A stretch of 42,867 nt of DNA from Polyangium spumosum (GCF_009649845.1 NZ_WJIE01000031.1:1-42867); one strand, 5' to 3'. Counted from the first letter of the stretch, positions 32,347 through 41,143 are shown. The notes: generated from the letters alone by a model not told the origin. Numbers and translations: made by a program.

Positions 32347-32620
32347 GGGGCGATCCCGGGAGTGCCTTTGTACGAGTCTTCGTCTCGCATGGAGGCAGGC
32401 CACAGACGGACAGATGGGCTCTGTCCCGGAGGCGGGGTTTGACCTCGTGCTCACGCAGGCTGGCCTAGTAAGTTGCAATCCTACGGAGGGGCCACCGGGC
32501 AAGCAGACTCGTCGTTGTAACGCGCTTAAGAATGCGGCGAGTTGGGCGCGATTTGCGGTATCAGTACCGAGTCGCCCCAGTTCCATACGCTGCGGTGCGC
32601 CCTTGGACGCGGAGAAAATC
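32347..32620. other. Divergent intergenic region between the BREX operon and helicase-HNH
   Basis: About 270 bp that must hold the promoters for both the minus-strand BREX operon and the plus-strand helicase-HNH gene. A TTGACC at about 32439 on the plus strand is a possible -35, but no good -10 follows at the right distance. No ORF or inverted repeat stands out. The boundary at 32347 depends on the uncertain start of the upstream gene. Confidence 0.4.
32611..32614 (+). promoter_or_regulatory. Ribosome binding site deciding a TTG start
   Basis: GGAG lies 6 bases upstream of TTG 32621, in frame with the helicase-HNH gene. It makes TTG the best start in place of the far-upstream ATG at 32222 that overlaps the opposite-strand gene. 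Confidence 0.65.
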
Positions 32621-35194
32621 TTGAGCGAAGCCCAGCCGTCATCGCGCTTCTATGCGAAGTCCTTGCCCTTGCCGGAGTGCCGCGAGCTCCCGCAACTCGA
32701 CCCCGCCCCGCACCAGGCGCGGGCGCTCAAGAAGCTCGACCGCTGGTACGCGAACCTCGGGCGTTACGGTGGAGGCGGTGTCCTCGTGCTGCCAACGGGC
32801 GGCGGGAAAACCTTCACGGCGGTTCGTTTCCTCTGCGCCGGCCCACTGTCGGATGGCTACAAGGTGCTCTGGCTCGCGCATACGCACCATCTGCTCGAGC
32901 AGGCATTCGACAGCTTTCGCGAAGAGACCGTCGGAAGCGTCCGCGAGCCGCGGCGCGCACTGCGGCTCCGCGTCGTTTCGGGGACGCCGGGACACTTCCC
33001 GCCGCGTGATGTCCGCCCGGATGACGACGTGGTCATCGCCACGCTGCAGACGGTTACACACGCGTACCGCGAGCAGCAGAAGCAGCTCATGAGCTTTCTG
33101 CGCGCGGCCGGGAAGAAGCTCTTCGTGGTGTTCGACGAGGCGCATCACGCGCCTGCTCCGAGCTACCGGAAGCTACTCCAGGCCTTGCAGGCCACGCCCG
33201 CGCCTGTCCTCGGACTGACGGCCACGCCGCTCTACTCGGACGAAAGCAGGCAAGGTTGGCTGAAGAAGCTTTTCCCTGACGGTATCCTCGATCAAGCTCG
33301 TGCGACGGATCTCATCGCAGCCGGCGTGCTCGCGAGGCCCAAGGCCGTCCCGGTGAAGACCGCGTACACGCCGACGTTCAACAGCGCAGAGTATGCGAAG
33401 TGGCTCGGGACATTCAAGGACGTGCCCGAGCACGTCATCGACGCGCTTGCGGACAACAAGGAGCGCAACGCGTTCATTGCGAAGGTCTACGCGGACAATC
33501 GCAAACAATGGGGCAAGACGATTATTTTCACCGATCGGTGGTTCCAATGCGAGGCAATCGCCGAGGCACTCGGAAAACACGGCGTCAAGGCTGGCAGCGT
33601 CTACTCGCACGTCGACGCGCGCCCGTCCACCGTCGCGCAGCGGCAGCGACGGGACCCTGACGAGAATAAACGTGTCCTCGACCGATTTCGAAAAGGCGAG
33701 ATCCAGGTTCTCACCAACGTCCGCATGCTCACCGAGGGAACGGATATCCCCGATGTGAAGACGGTCTTTCTGACCCGTCAAACGACGAGCCGCATCCTGC
33801 TCACGCAGATGGTCGGTCGCGCGCTGCGAGGGCCCAAGTTCCGCGGGACCGCCGAAGCATACATCGTCTCGTTCGAGGACGACTGGCGCCAGCAAATCCA
33901 GTGGGCGGAGTTCGAATTGGCCGATGGCGGAACCAAGGAGGGGACGGCGAAGCAGGTAGAACGCCCGCCGCTGCAGCTCATCTCGATCGATCTCGTCAAG
34001 AAGCTGGCCCGCCAGATGACAGACGGTATCAACATCACGCCGGGCCCGTTCCAGACGCTGATCCCCGTGGGATGGTTCCGAACGCAGTTCGATGCGCGCA
34101 TCGACGGCAGTGACGACGTGGAGTACCAGGACCTGCTCGTCATGGTATTCGAGGACGAGCGCAAGGCTTTTGATGCGCTCATCAAGAAGTTGCTCGCTTC
34201 GGTCCTCGAGTCACTCGCGAGCGAGGACGCGACGCTGGACCAGCACCGGGGACAGATCGAAGGGTGGCGAAATCGCTTCTTCGAAGGCGCCAGCCGTAAC
34301 GCGTCCGATCTCGATGCCGACATTTTCCTGATCGCCCGCCACGTGGCGCAGCAGCGGGACAATGCTCCGCGGTTCTACCCCTTCGAGATGCGCGTCGAGC
34401 ACGACCTGGACAAGCTCGCGGAGAGCTTCATAGACCGCGACTTAGGCCCCAGGGCAATCGATGAAGCCCTACGGGCTGAGTATGACAGGCCGGATCGCTT
34501 CTGGCGCACGCTGTTCCATCGTTATGAGCAGCTTCGGCACTTCTACGAAGGCTGCCAGACGCGCATTTTGAGCGAAAGGCGCGGCGAGGTTCCCGGTCTT
34601 CCACCTCGGCCAGCAGCGCCGCCGCATCAGCTCGAAACTCCCAGCATCTCGGAGCCGGACGAGCAGGTCAAGACAGAGGTGAAGGAGCGAGACGGCTACG
34701 TGTGCCTGGCTTGCGGGGCGCGCAGGTCTTTGCAGGTGGATCACATTGTCTCCGTGTACCACGGAGGCTCGAACGAGCCCGGCAACCTGCAGACGCTCTG
34801 CGGGCTGTGCAACAGGATGAAGGGCACGACGAGGATCGACTTTGCCAACCACGCGACCCAGCTCCAGCGCGCACTGTCGGCGTTTCCCGCAGCGCCAACG
34901 CCGCGCGCCGCAGACGCCGCAAATCCCGAGCAGTGGGAGAAGTTCCTGAGGCGAACCATTAACTTCTTCTTCCAGTGTGCTGCGGTCGACAGCGTGGAGA
35001 TCGCAGGGCGGGGCGATGGATACTATAATTGGAAGGTGACCCTCATGAGCGGCAACCGACCGGACTGGCTCACGCCGCACCTCCCTGATGTGGTCGAACG
35101 CATTCAGAGGGTTCGCGATGCTGGGCGGAAACCGCGCATCGCAAGTTTGCGGATTGAAGCGCCCGGCCATAGGTACGTCGTGCACCGCGAGTGA
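32621..35194 (+). CDS. DEAH-box SF2 helicase with C-terminal HNH nuclease domain
   Basis: An 857-residue protein from the TTG at 32621. Walker A PTGGGKT (58-64), motif II DEAH (172-175), motif III TATP (GLTATPLY) and motif VI QMVGRALRG make a complete SF2 helicase core similar to type I/III restriction translocases. Residues ~450-680 are a helical region. An HNH domain starts at C695/C698 (CLACG), with VDHI (D707-H708), then EPGNLQTLC and LCNRMKG, so all metal ligands are present. The fusion of a helicase motor with a nuclease next to BREX suggests a standalone defence enzyme or a DNA-processing helper. It is divergent from the BREX operon. Not recognised as a named system; the HNH could nick foreign DNA after translocation. 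Confidence 0.8.
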   Translation: MSEAQPSSRFYAKSLPLPECRELPQLDPAPHQARALKKLDRWYANLGRYGGGGVLVLPTGGGKTFTAVRFLCAGPLSDGYKVLWLAHTHHLLEQAFDSFREETVGSVREPRRALRLRVVSGTPGHFPPRDVRPDDDVVIATLQTVTHAYREQQKQLMSFLRAAGKKLFVVFDEAHHAPAPSYRKLLQALQATPAPVLGLTATPLYSDESRQGWLKKLFPDGILDQARATDLIAAGVLARPKAVPVKTAYTPTFNSAEYAKWLGTFKDVPEHVIDALADNKERNAFIAKVYADNRKQWGKTIIFTDRWFQCEAIAEALGKHGVKAGSVYSHVDARPSTVAQRQRRDPDENKRVLDRFRKGEIQVLTNVRMLTEGTDIPDVKTVFLTRQTTSRILLTQMVGRALRGPKFRGTAEAYIVSFEDDWRQQIQWAEFELADGGTKEGTAKQVERPPLQLISIDLVKKLARQMTDGINITPGPFQTLIPVGWFRTQFDARIDGSDDVEYQDLLVMVFEDERKAFDALIKKLLASVLESLASEDATLDQHRGQIEGWRNRFFEGASRNASDLDADIFLIARHVAQQRDNAPRFYPFEMRVEHDLDKLAESFIDRDLGPRAIDEALRAEYDRPDRFWRTLFHRYEQLRHFYEGCQTRILSERRGEVPGLPPRPAAPPHQLETPSISEPDEQVKTEVKERDGYVCLACGARRSLQVDHIVSVYHGGSNEPGNLQTLCGLCNRMKGTTRIDFANHATQLQRALSAFPAAPTPRAADAANPEQWEKFLRRTINFFFQCAAVDSVEIAGRGDGYYNWKVTLMSGNRPDWLTPHLPDVVERIQRVRDAGRKPRIASLRIEAPGHRYVVHRE

Positions 35195-35248
35195 ACAGGG
35201 CGGCAGCAATTCACTGGTATTCAGCGGGGATAAGAGCGACGGCAAAGG

Positions 35249-35255
35249 AAAGGAG
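35249..35255 (+). promoter_or_regulatory. Ribosome binding site AAAGGAG
   Basis: AAAGGAG is 9 bases upstream of GTG 35265. It decides the start of the RadC-like gene. A longer in-frame extension to 35088 would overlap the helicase-HNH coding sequence. Confidence 0.65.
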
Positions 35256-35264
35256 CTCTTCCCC

Positions 35265-35921
35265 GTGGTCGCCCCGAACGAAGATCCCCCTTCGACATAC
35301 CATGTCGACATCCAACAACTGGCCGCCTCGACACTGATCGACTCCGTGCTCGGACGCCCCGGCGTCGCAGCCCATCTCCTCGAATCCCTCGGCAACCTCT
35401 CCTCCCTCGCCCGCCTCTCCCCCGAAGCGCTAACCGAACGCTTCGCCCTCACCCCCGACGAAGCCACCCGCATCCTCGCCGCCTTCGAACTCGGCCACCG
35501 CCGACTCATCGAAGGTACAGACGCCCCCCGCATTCTCTCCTGTCAGGAGGTCGTCGCTTGGGCCCACCCGCGACTCGGACACCTCGTGCACGAGGAGATG
35601 CACCTCCCCGCGCTCAGCGGTCAGGGGGCCCTCCGCGGAACTCGCCTCATCGCACGAGGCGGCCTTCACGCGCTCGCCGTTCGTCCCTCCGACATCCTGC
35701 GCGCCGGCCTCGAGCTCGCCGCGTCCGGGTTCGTGCTGATCCACAACCATCCGAGCGGAAATCCGGACCCCTCGCCCGAGGACATCGCTCTCACCCGGCG
35801 CGTGCAGGAATCCGCAGACCTGCTCGGGATGCCGCTCGTCGATCACGTCATCGTGGTCGCGTCGGGACGGTTCAGCTCGTTTGTCGCGAACCAGTGGACG
35901 AGCCAGCCGGCATCGCAATAA
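35265..35921 (+). CDS. RadC-family JAB-domain protein
   Basis: A 218-residue protein. An N-terminal helix-hairpin-helix-like part (LGNLSSLARLSPEALTERF, ~40-60) precedes a JAB/MPN-type metalloprotease-like domain. The signature HNHPSGNPDPSPED (around 160-173) gives the HxHx7-8SxxD zinc ligands, with a Glu in the upstream strand (E near LVHEEMHLP). RadC-like proteins are common in genomic islands and next to restriction or defence genes; the old DNA-repair role is doubtful. Start GTG 35265 has a strong ribosome site. It follows the helicase-HNH gene by 70 bp in the same direction. Confidence 0.85.
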   Translation: MVAPNEDPPSTYHVDIQQLAASTLIDSVLGRPGVAAHLLESLGNLSSLARLSPEALTERFALTPDEATRILAAFELGHRRLIEGTDAPRILSCQEVVAWAHPRLGHLVHEEMHLPALSGQGALRGTRLIARGGLHALAVRPSDILRAGLELAASGFVLIHNHPSGNPDPSPEDIALTRRVQESADLLGMPLVDHVIVVASGRFSSFVANQWTSQPASQ

Positions 35922-35980
35922 TCGTACGAATTGGGAGATAAGAATCACGAGGAACCCCTCAAACCCTGGAGGTCACCGTG

Positions 35981-36094
35981 ATGTCTCGTCTTTCCCGCTT
36001 CCTTCGCGACCCCAAGGCGGTCAGCAAGGCGCTTCGCATCGCAGCGGCCGTCATCACCCTGGTCGCGCAGATCATCACTATCTGCCTGGGCTGA
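35981..36094 (+). CDS. 37-residue single-span membrane peptide
   Basis: Starting at ATG 35981 (or GTG 35978) with CTGGAGG 8 bases upstream, the frame ends with TGA at 36094. The product has a basic N-terminus (SRLSRFLRDPK), a hydrophobic helix (AAAVITLVAQIITICLG) and one Cys near the end. It is not in longer ORF calls but the ribosome site and codon bias support it. Possible holin-like, toxin-like or membrane-anchor peptide; no family recognised. First of two short TM genes in tandem. Confidence 0.55.
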   Translation: MSRLSRFLRDPKAVSKALRIAAAVITLVAQIITICLG

Positions 36095-36141
36095 GGAGCG
36101 ACCTCGTCCCAATTCAATCCTAAAGGTATACAGGAGAACCC

Positions 36142-36306
36142 ATGCCCATCACGCCCAACGCCGCTCCGACGAACCCCGAGAACCCCGGCACCTCGTTCAT
36201 CAAGCGCGTGCTCGACAACGACAGCACGAAGAAGGGCGCCGCCGCCCTCGTGGCCGGCGTCGTGCTCGCGGTCGTGACCGAGGCCATCTGGCCCTCCAAC
36301 TCGTAG
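36142..36306 (+). CDS. 54-residue single-span membrane protein
   Basis: ATG 36142 has AGGAG five bases upstream and the frame ends at TAG 36306. An N-terminal Pro/Asn-rich segment (PITPNAAPTNPENPG) and TSFIKRVLDND precede one hydrophobic helix (AALVAGVVLAVVTEAIW) at the C-terminus. It is 47 bp after the 37-residue peptide, same strand. Its end overlaps the following open frame. No named family. Confidence 0.6.
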   Translation: MPITPNAAPTNPENPGTSFIKRVLDNDSTKKGAAALVAGVVLAVVTEAIWPSNS

Positions 36307-36653
36307 CGGACATCCTCGGCGAGGCGCTGTTCGACGAACTGCGGCGCCGCCTCAAGGACATCGGCCCCGTCGCCGACGACACGCTCGAATGGCTTCGTGA
36401 AGCGGCACGCCCGCCACCGGGCGTCGAGCTCGTCAGCGAGGACGGGGCCATGTTCACCGGTGTCGTGTTCGTCGAGCGAAACCGACCCGTGGCGATGCTG
36501 GCATTCCGGCATGCGCCCACGCGGTCGGCGCCTCGCTACGGTCCGCCCCAATACCCCAACCAACACCCGCCTCCCCATCAGCGCCACCTCTTCGACGAAG
36601 ACGAGGAGGAGCCGCCGCCGGCCTGGAGGCCCAGCAGGTTGTGGGATCGCTGA
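36288..36653 (+). CDS. Hypothetical protein with no canonical start codon
   Basis: From at least 36294 to TGA 36653 a coherent frame encodes about 121 residues: an amphipathic helix (ILGEALFDELRRRLKDIG), a GVELVSEDGAMFTGVVF beta segment, RNRPVAMLAF, and a Pro/His/acid-rich tail ending in SRLWDR. No ATG, GTG or TTG occurs in frame before 36450, where an ATG would leave only 67 residues and lose the coherent first half. A CTG at 36288 inside the end of the previous gene is the best start, or the two frames are joined by a -1 shift. Function unknown; start low confidence. Confidence 0.5.
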   Translation: MALQLVADILGEALFDELRRRLKDIGPVADDTLEWLREAARPPPGVELVSEDGAMFTGVVFVERNRPVAMLAFRHAPTRSAPRYGPPQYPNQHPPPHQRHLFDEDEEEPPPAWRPSRLWDR

Positions 36654-36675
36654 AAGCGTTCATCGTCCGTCGACC

Positions 36676-36728
36676 AGGGCGTCCTGCTGGCACGCAATGA
36701 CGTGCTCCGGGGCGCCCTTCTGTTTTCC
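36676..36728 (+). terminator. Hairpin with T-rich tail before 36745 gene
   Basis: An outer stem AGGGCGTCC pairs with GGGGCGCCCT-type sequence at 36709-36718 (one G-T pair), an inner stem GCACG/CGTGC closes the loop, and CTTCTGTTTTCC follows. It looks like an intrinsic terminator. The Shine-Dalgarno of the next gene begins only 5-10 bases later. Confidence 0.5.
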
Positions 36729-36744
36729 GGATAAGGAGATTCCC

Positions 36745-37032
36745 ATGCGCGTCAATGGCCGCACGCTTCGCTACTCCACCCTCGCCGAGCGGCGCATGTT
36801 CCTCTCGCTCGGCATCACGGAGCTGCGCGTGCCGCGTTCCATGAACCCGTACACGGTCGCCCGGCGAATCGCTCGGGCGGCGAAGAACAACACGCCCGAT
36901 ATGGAGCTCGTCAAGAGCCTCGCCACGCAGTCGAAGCGTGCCCCCGACCAGGCGCCGGGGCCGTCGCCGGACTTCGATCGGCCCGAGCCCGTGCTGCCGG
37001 AGCCGCACGAGCCGCTCCATGCCGCGGCGTAG
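36745..37032 (+). CDS. Small hypothetical protein
   Basis: A 95-residue protein from ATG 36745 with AAGGAG 6 bases upstream. Residues ~1-60 look folded and basic (TLAERRMFLSLGITELRVP, YTVARRIARAAKNN). The last ~30 residues are Pro-rich (PDQAPGPSPDFDRPEP). No motif recognised. A short gene of this kind in a same-strand run with strong ribosome sites is typical of phage or plasmid modules. It overlaps the next gene by 14 bases. Confidence 0.6.
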   Translation: MRVNGRTLRYSTLAERRMFLSLGITELRVPRSMNPYTVARRIARAAKNNTPDMELVKSLATQSKRAPDQAPGPSPDFDRPEPVLPEPHEPLHAAA

Positions 37033-37696
37033 CAGCCTCGAAGAGTTGCGGTGCGTGCTTCGGATCGCGGAGCCCAATACGAAGAGCCTTAGCCGATACC
37101 TCGAGGAGACGTCCGAGCATGTGGCCATTCTCCTCGGGGTCGAGCGCGAGGCTCTCGAGCAGCTCGTCGGCAATCCCGACCGTGAAGTGGGGCCGAAGCT
37201 CGAGGCCCTGCTTCACAGGCGAGCAGAAGCGCAGGAAGTCAGGCGCGCGGAGCGGGCGGCCCAGATCGCCGGCTCTGCCGCCGAGCATCTCGCTCGCACA
37301 GCCGTGTGGCGCGAGGGGCGGGCGCATCTCGACCCGAGCATTCTCTTCGGTGCCATCCTTGCGGATGTGGGGCACAAGTTCATCGCGTTTCACGGCGGAC
37401 GTGCCTTCGAGGTCCGCATGCTGCGCCATACTTTGTGGAGCGCGGGCGATGCGCTCTCCCGGCACGATGACCTCGTCGTCTGGGTGGATGCCGAGGGGCT
37501 TCACTTCCGCTGGAAGAACGGGCGGGGCGGCCTGAACTTCCTTTCGCAGCACGTGTCCGCGCGCGACATCGCGTACGGGCTGCACGTGTATCTCACACCG
37601 CCAGTGCAGCGGCCGAGCGTGCACCGGGCGCAGCGGCCACCGCGGCGTCCGGTCTCGCTGGGCGATGAAGTCGTGAACATGACGCTCTTCGCGTAG
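37019..37696 (+). CDS. Hypothetical protein
   Basis: A 225-residue protein from ATG 37019, which lies in the end of the preceding gene. The N-terminal half is helical (SLSRYLEETSEHVAILLGVE, KLEALLHRRAEAQEV). The C-terminal half has a mixed segment HKFIAFHGGRAFEVRM, DDLVVWVDAEGLHFRW and DIAYGLHVYL. No catalytic motif. The gene overlap suggests translational coupling with the 95-residue gene. Function unknown. Confidence 0.65.
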   Translation: MPRRSSLEELRCVLRIAEPNTKSLSRYLEETSEHVAILLGVEREALEQLVGNPDREVGPKLEALLHRRAEAQEVRRAERAAQIAGSAAEHLARTAVWREGRAHLDPSILFGAILADVGHKFIAFHGGRAFEVRMLRHTLWSAGDALSRHDDLVVWVDAEGLHFRWKNGRGGLNFLSQHVSARDIAYGLHVYLTPPVQRPSVHRAQRPPRRPVSLGDEVVNMTLFA

Positions 37697-37797
37697 CGCC
37701 TCGCGACAACGTATCACTGCGACGAACCACGTCTGCGGTGCCCTCTCTTCGGACGGCATGCTTGCAAGGGCATTGCGTCCTCTCCTCGGACAACCCC

Positions 37798-38742
37798 ATG
37801 ACCAGCAGCGCTGCTTCGACCCTCTCCCGGTCCCAGCGCCGTGTCGCCGCCGCCGGAGGTCGCCATATCGGCGACATCGTCGGATGGAACACGGAGCGCA
37901 TCAATGTCTCCCGCGAGGATGCTCGGAAGCTCCTCGAGCCCGAGAAATTCGAGCATCTCATCGTGGACATGGACCCCGCCACGGCGCTCTCCCGCGCTGC
38001 CGGCGAGGTCAAGCGGCCGGCGAACATCCTCGTCCGGCCGTTCTCCCGCCCGAACGTCGACACGCCCGCGTCGTTCGGGGTGTACCTGCAGAACAAGAAC
38101 GACGGCGAGAAGGGCGACAGCGTCGTCTGCGGCGCGCGATGCCGCGTCGATTCTGGTGGCAATCGGATCGTCTCCCTGCCTCCCGAGGGAGGCGCCGGGC
38201 TTGAGGCGGCCCTCGCACACGCCGAGAACATCGCCGCCCACGCGAATCATCTCGTCACGCATTGCGAGACGCGGGACATCTCCAATGTCCTCGTCGCCAT
38301 GGTGAAGGCCCTCTCGGGTGTGCCCATCCGCAACCGCGGCGGGCTCTACCTGCTTCCGCCGCCGTCCTGCGGCACGTGGAAGCGCCTGAAGCCCGCGCTC
38401 GAAGAGTTGCGCGTCGAGCCCCTCACCATCGAGATGCACGACGCTCCGGACAACCTCGCCGTCGCGAAGTCCGCGGCGCAGAGCGCGCTCGAGTCCGACA
38501 TCGCCGAGCTCCTCACGGATCTCGAAAAGGCGAAGACCGACGGCATGCGGCAGGACGCGCTCTCGCGGCGGGTGCAGTTCTGCAACGAGCTCGTCGCCAA
38601 GGCCGAGCTCTACCGCGGCGTGCTCGCGGGCGTCTCCGATAAGATCACCACCAGGGTGAAGGAGCTGCAGGACAGCTTCCAGCGCCAGCTCTCGGGCGGT
38701 GGGAGCGGCGGGCCGTCGTTCTCCATCGCCGTGAACGACTGA
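37798..38742 (+). CDS. Hypothetical protein upstream of the MoxR/VWA pair
   Basis: A 314-residue protein from ATG 37798 (an in-frame start at 37738 would add 20 residues; the ribosome site at 37798 is weak). The N-terminal ~190 residues are alpha/beta (GWNTERINVSREDARKLL, RPANILVRPF, GLYLLPPPSCGTWKRLKPAL). Residues ~215-300 are a helical, coiled-coil-like region (LLTDLEKAKTDGM, LVAKAELYRGVLAGV). It resembles phage/island proteins that sit next to MoxR-VWA pairs, but I cannot name the family with certainty. It is likely functionally linked to the next two genes (82 bp gap, same strand). Confidence 0.65.
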   Translation: MTSSAASTLSRSQRRVAAAGGRHIGDIVGWNTERINVSREDARKLLEPEKFEHLIVDMDPATALSRAAGEVKRPANILVRPFSRPNVDTPASFGVYLQNKNDGEKGDSVVCGARCRVDSGGNRIVSLPPEGGAGLEAALAHAENIAAHANHLVTHCETRDISNVLVAMVKALSGVPIRNRGGLYLLPPPSCGTWKRLKPALEELRVEPLTIEMHDAPDNLAVAKSAAQSALESDIAELLTDLEKAKTDGMRQDALSRRVQFCNELVAKAELYRGVLAGVSDKITTRVKELQDSFQRQLSGGGSGGPSFSIAVND

Positions 38743-38824
38743 TTGCACGACAAACCGGCTCCGTCTCGGGCGACACCGGGGCGGGGCGCCGCCGCGGCTT
38801 CAACCAGTCGCGGATTTCCACAAC

Positions 38825-39970
38825 ATGAAAAAGAACGGTTCCATCGACATGGGCTCCGTCCGCGCACGGTTCCGCGCCGTGCGTGACGGGCTCAACGCAG
38901 CTTTCCGGGAGCGCGAAGACTCGATCGAGTGCATCTTGCTCGCCGCACTCGCGCAGAGCCACGCGCTGCTCGTCGGGCCTCCGGGCACGGCGAAGAGCGC
39001 GCTCTTCTTCGGGTTCCTCGCGTCGTTCCCGGACGCGCGGAAGTTCCAGACGCTCGTCACGAAGTTCGGCACCGAGGACGAGTACTTCGGGCCGGTGAAG
39101 CTCTCGGCGCTCAAGAACGACCTTTGGGAGAGGAACCTGGATGGCCGTCTCGCGGCCGTCGAGTGCGCCTTCCTCGACGAGGTCTTCAAGGGCTCGGACA
39201 GCGTGCTCAATGCATTCCTCTCCGCGATGAACGAGCGGCTCTACAAGGGACAGCCGATCCCCCTGCGGCTGCTCGTCGGCGCGTCGAACGAGCTGCCCGA
39301 GGAGGAGATCCTCGCGGCGATCTACGATCGTTTCCTCCTGCGCGACGTCGTCGAGTACGTGCAGGCGGATGCCACGTGGATGCATCTCGTGGCTGCGCCG
39401 CCCGAGTACAAGCCGGCGGCGCAGATTGCCCTCGCGGAGTGGGATGCCGCTTGCAAGGACGTGCAGCGGCTCGAGCTGCCTCAGCGTGTCGTCGAGGAGC
39501 TCCTCCGGCTCCGTACCGCGCTGAAGGCGGACGGCCTCGTCCTCTCGGATCGGCGCTGGATCGCGCTCACACGTGTCCTCAAGGCCGCGGCGTGGCTCGA
39601 CGATGCGCCCGCGGTCGAGCTCGATCACCTCTCCGTCCTGAAGTACGGGCTCTGGAACAAGCCCGAGGATCGGGCGCGTGTCGTCGCCGTGCTGCAGACG
39701 GTCGAACGCTCCGTCGTCGCGCAGGCGATCGATATCGTGGACGAGGCGCTCCGCGGACACGCGAATCGACCGACGGAGCCGGCGGCGTATCAGTCCGCAT
39801 TGCCCCAGCTCGCGGACAAGGTCACGGAGGCGGGCAAGCGCGTGCAGGACATGCTGAAGAACGGCGTGTCGCGCCGTGCTCACGCGCGCATCCAGCCGAA
39901 GCTCGACGAGCTCAAGAAGGCCCACGACGCGCTCACGGCCGACCTCTCGAAGCGCTACGCGCTGCCGTAG
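38825..39970 (+). CDS. MoxR-type AAA+ ATPase (RavA-like)
   Basis: A 381-residue AAA+ ATPase. Walker A is GPPGTAKS (51-58) and Walker B is CAFLDEVFKGSD (~115-125). The sensor-1 Asn is in LLVGASNELPEE (~155) and the arginine-finger/sensor-2 region is IYDRFLLRDVVEY. The MoxR family, particularly RavA, works as a chaperone-like ATPase with a VWA partner. The C-terminal ~150 residues form a helical extension. The next gene, a VWA protein, starts 3 bases after the stop, which supports a RavA-ViaA-like pair. No clear ribosome site at 38825. All catalytic motifs are intact. Confidence 0.85.
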   Translation: MKKNGSIDMGSVRARFRAVRDGLNAAFREREDSIECILLAALAQSHALLVGPPGTAKSALFFGFLASFPDARKFQTLVTKFGTEDEYFGPVKLSALKNDLWERNLDGRLAAVECAFLDEVFKGSDSVLNAFLSAMNERLYKGQPIPLRLLVGASNELPEEEILAAIYDRFLLRDVVEYVQADATWMHLVAAPPEYKPAAQIALAEWDAACKDVQRLELPQRVVEELLRLRTALKADGLVLSDRRWIALTRVLKAAAWLDDAPAVELDHLSVLKYGLWNKPEDRARVVAVLQTVERSVVAQAIDIVDEALRGHANRPTEPAAYQSALPQLADKVTEAGKRVQDMLKNGVSRRAHARIQPKLDELKKAHDALTADLSKRYALP

Positions 39971-39973
39971 GCC

Positions 39974-41143
39974 ATGGGCACGTTCTTGCAGGCGAGGCGC
40001 CGGCATCTCTGCGTCAAGGAGGCTTCCTTCGAGGACGCGGAGAAGGCCGGTGATCTGTGGAATGCGATCGTGGGGCTCGGGCGGGATCCGCCGATGCGGT
40101 CCTTTGCAGAGGCCGTGAGGGATACGGTTCCCGCCGAATACATGGCCTTTCTCGCCCTCGACGAGGTCGGCGCGGCCTACGCGTTCGGGCTCTTGTGGAA
40201 GGCGGGAAAGCACGTCCCGGAAGGTGCCTCGGCCTTCGAGATGCGCAGCGCTGCCCGCGAAGAGTGGGCGACGTTCGACAAGAAGGCGAAGCAGGTCAAG
40301 CACCTGTCGGACGGGTTTGGCTGGGATCTCTCGGCGGCCTGGGCGCAAGTCCGGCAAGTGGATGCTGCGGGAGACGACATGGATCGGGTCGAGCGTATTG
40401 CTCGGCTGGCAGGGCGCATGTTCGCCTCGCTCCGCGGCGCCCACGCCAGCAAGGTCCACGGGGTCTCGGGCGAGGTGTACTCGGTCGAGCAGGGCAATGA
40501 TGTCGCCCGGCTTCTGCCGGCAGAGACGGTGCTCCTGACCGATCCGCAGATCGAGATTGTTGCCCTCGAACGAATCGCCTCTCGCCGGGCCGCGCAGTAC
40601 GCGGTCCGGGGAGCGACGAAGAAGTCGAAGGGTCCGCTCGTGCTGGCGCTCGATGAATCGGGCAGCATGTCCGGAATCCGGAACGAGTGGGCGAAGGCCG
40701 CTGCGGTGGCGCTCGCTCGCGTTGCTGCTGCAGAGGATCGGCCCGTAGCGGTGGTGCATTACGCGACGTCCACCGTGGTGCAGGTCGTGAAGCCCGGAGA
40801 CAGCGCTGGGGTCGTGAAGATGATCCTTCACTTCCTCAGCGGTGGAACGGCAATCGGCCTGGCCCTCGGCGTCGCAGTGGATCAGGTGAAGGCGCTCGCG
40901 CAGAAGGGCCAGCACGGCGCCGACATCATCCTCGTCACGGACGGCATCGACCGGAACGAGGAGGAGCAGAAGAAGTCGGTCGACGCGGCGTCGAGCATCG
41001 GCGCGCGGCTCTGGACGGTGGCGATCGAGTGCTCCATCGCGGAGGACTCGCCGCTCCGGAAGCAGGCCGCGCAATACACCGAGCTCAACGACAAGGCGAT
41101 GACCGAGGGCTCGAGCATCACGCTGCTCGCGGGGGCAACGTGA
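39974..41143 (+). CDS. VWA-domain protein (ViaA/CobT-like)
   Basis: A 389-residue protein. The N-terminal ~215 residues are helical. The VWA domain spans ~220-389 with a complete MIDAS: LALDESGSMSG gives D227-x-S229-x-S231, the Thr is in LSGGTAIGLALG, and the Asp is in ILVTDGIDRNEEE. Such VWA proteins pair with MoxR ATPases as metal-dependent substrate adaptors. It follows the MoxR gene by 3 bases, and its stop overlaps the next gene's GTG (GTGA). Strong support for a functional unit of the two. Confidence 0.85.
   Translation: MGTFLQARRRHLCVKEASFEDAEKAGDLWNAIVGLGRDPPMRSFAEAVRDTVPAEYMAFLALDEVGAAYAFGLLWKAGKHVPEGASAFEMRSAAREEWATFDKKAKQVKHLSDGFGWDLSAAWAQVRQVDAAGDDMDRVERIARLAGRMFASLRGAHASKVHGVSGEVYSVEQGNDVARLLPAETVLLTDPQIEIVALERIASRRAAQYAVRGATKKSKGPLVLALDESGSMSGIRNEWAKAAAVALARVAAAEDRPVAVVHYATSTVVQVVKPGDSAGVVKMILHFLSGGTAIGLALGVAVDQVKALAQKGQHGADIILVTDGIDRNEEEQKKSVDAASSIGARLWTVAIECSIAEDSPLRKQAAQYTELNDKAMTEGSSITLLAGAT

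Noticed and set aside
32222-35194. 990-residue version of helicase-HNH from ATG 32222
   Set aside because: The first 133 codons overlap the opposite-strand gene and lack family resemblance; TTG 32621 with GGAG is better.
38645-41074. 809-codon minus-strand frame opposite the MoxR and VWA genes
   Set aside because: Arg/Leu/Glu-rich shadow; both plus-strand genes have complete catalytic motifs.
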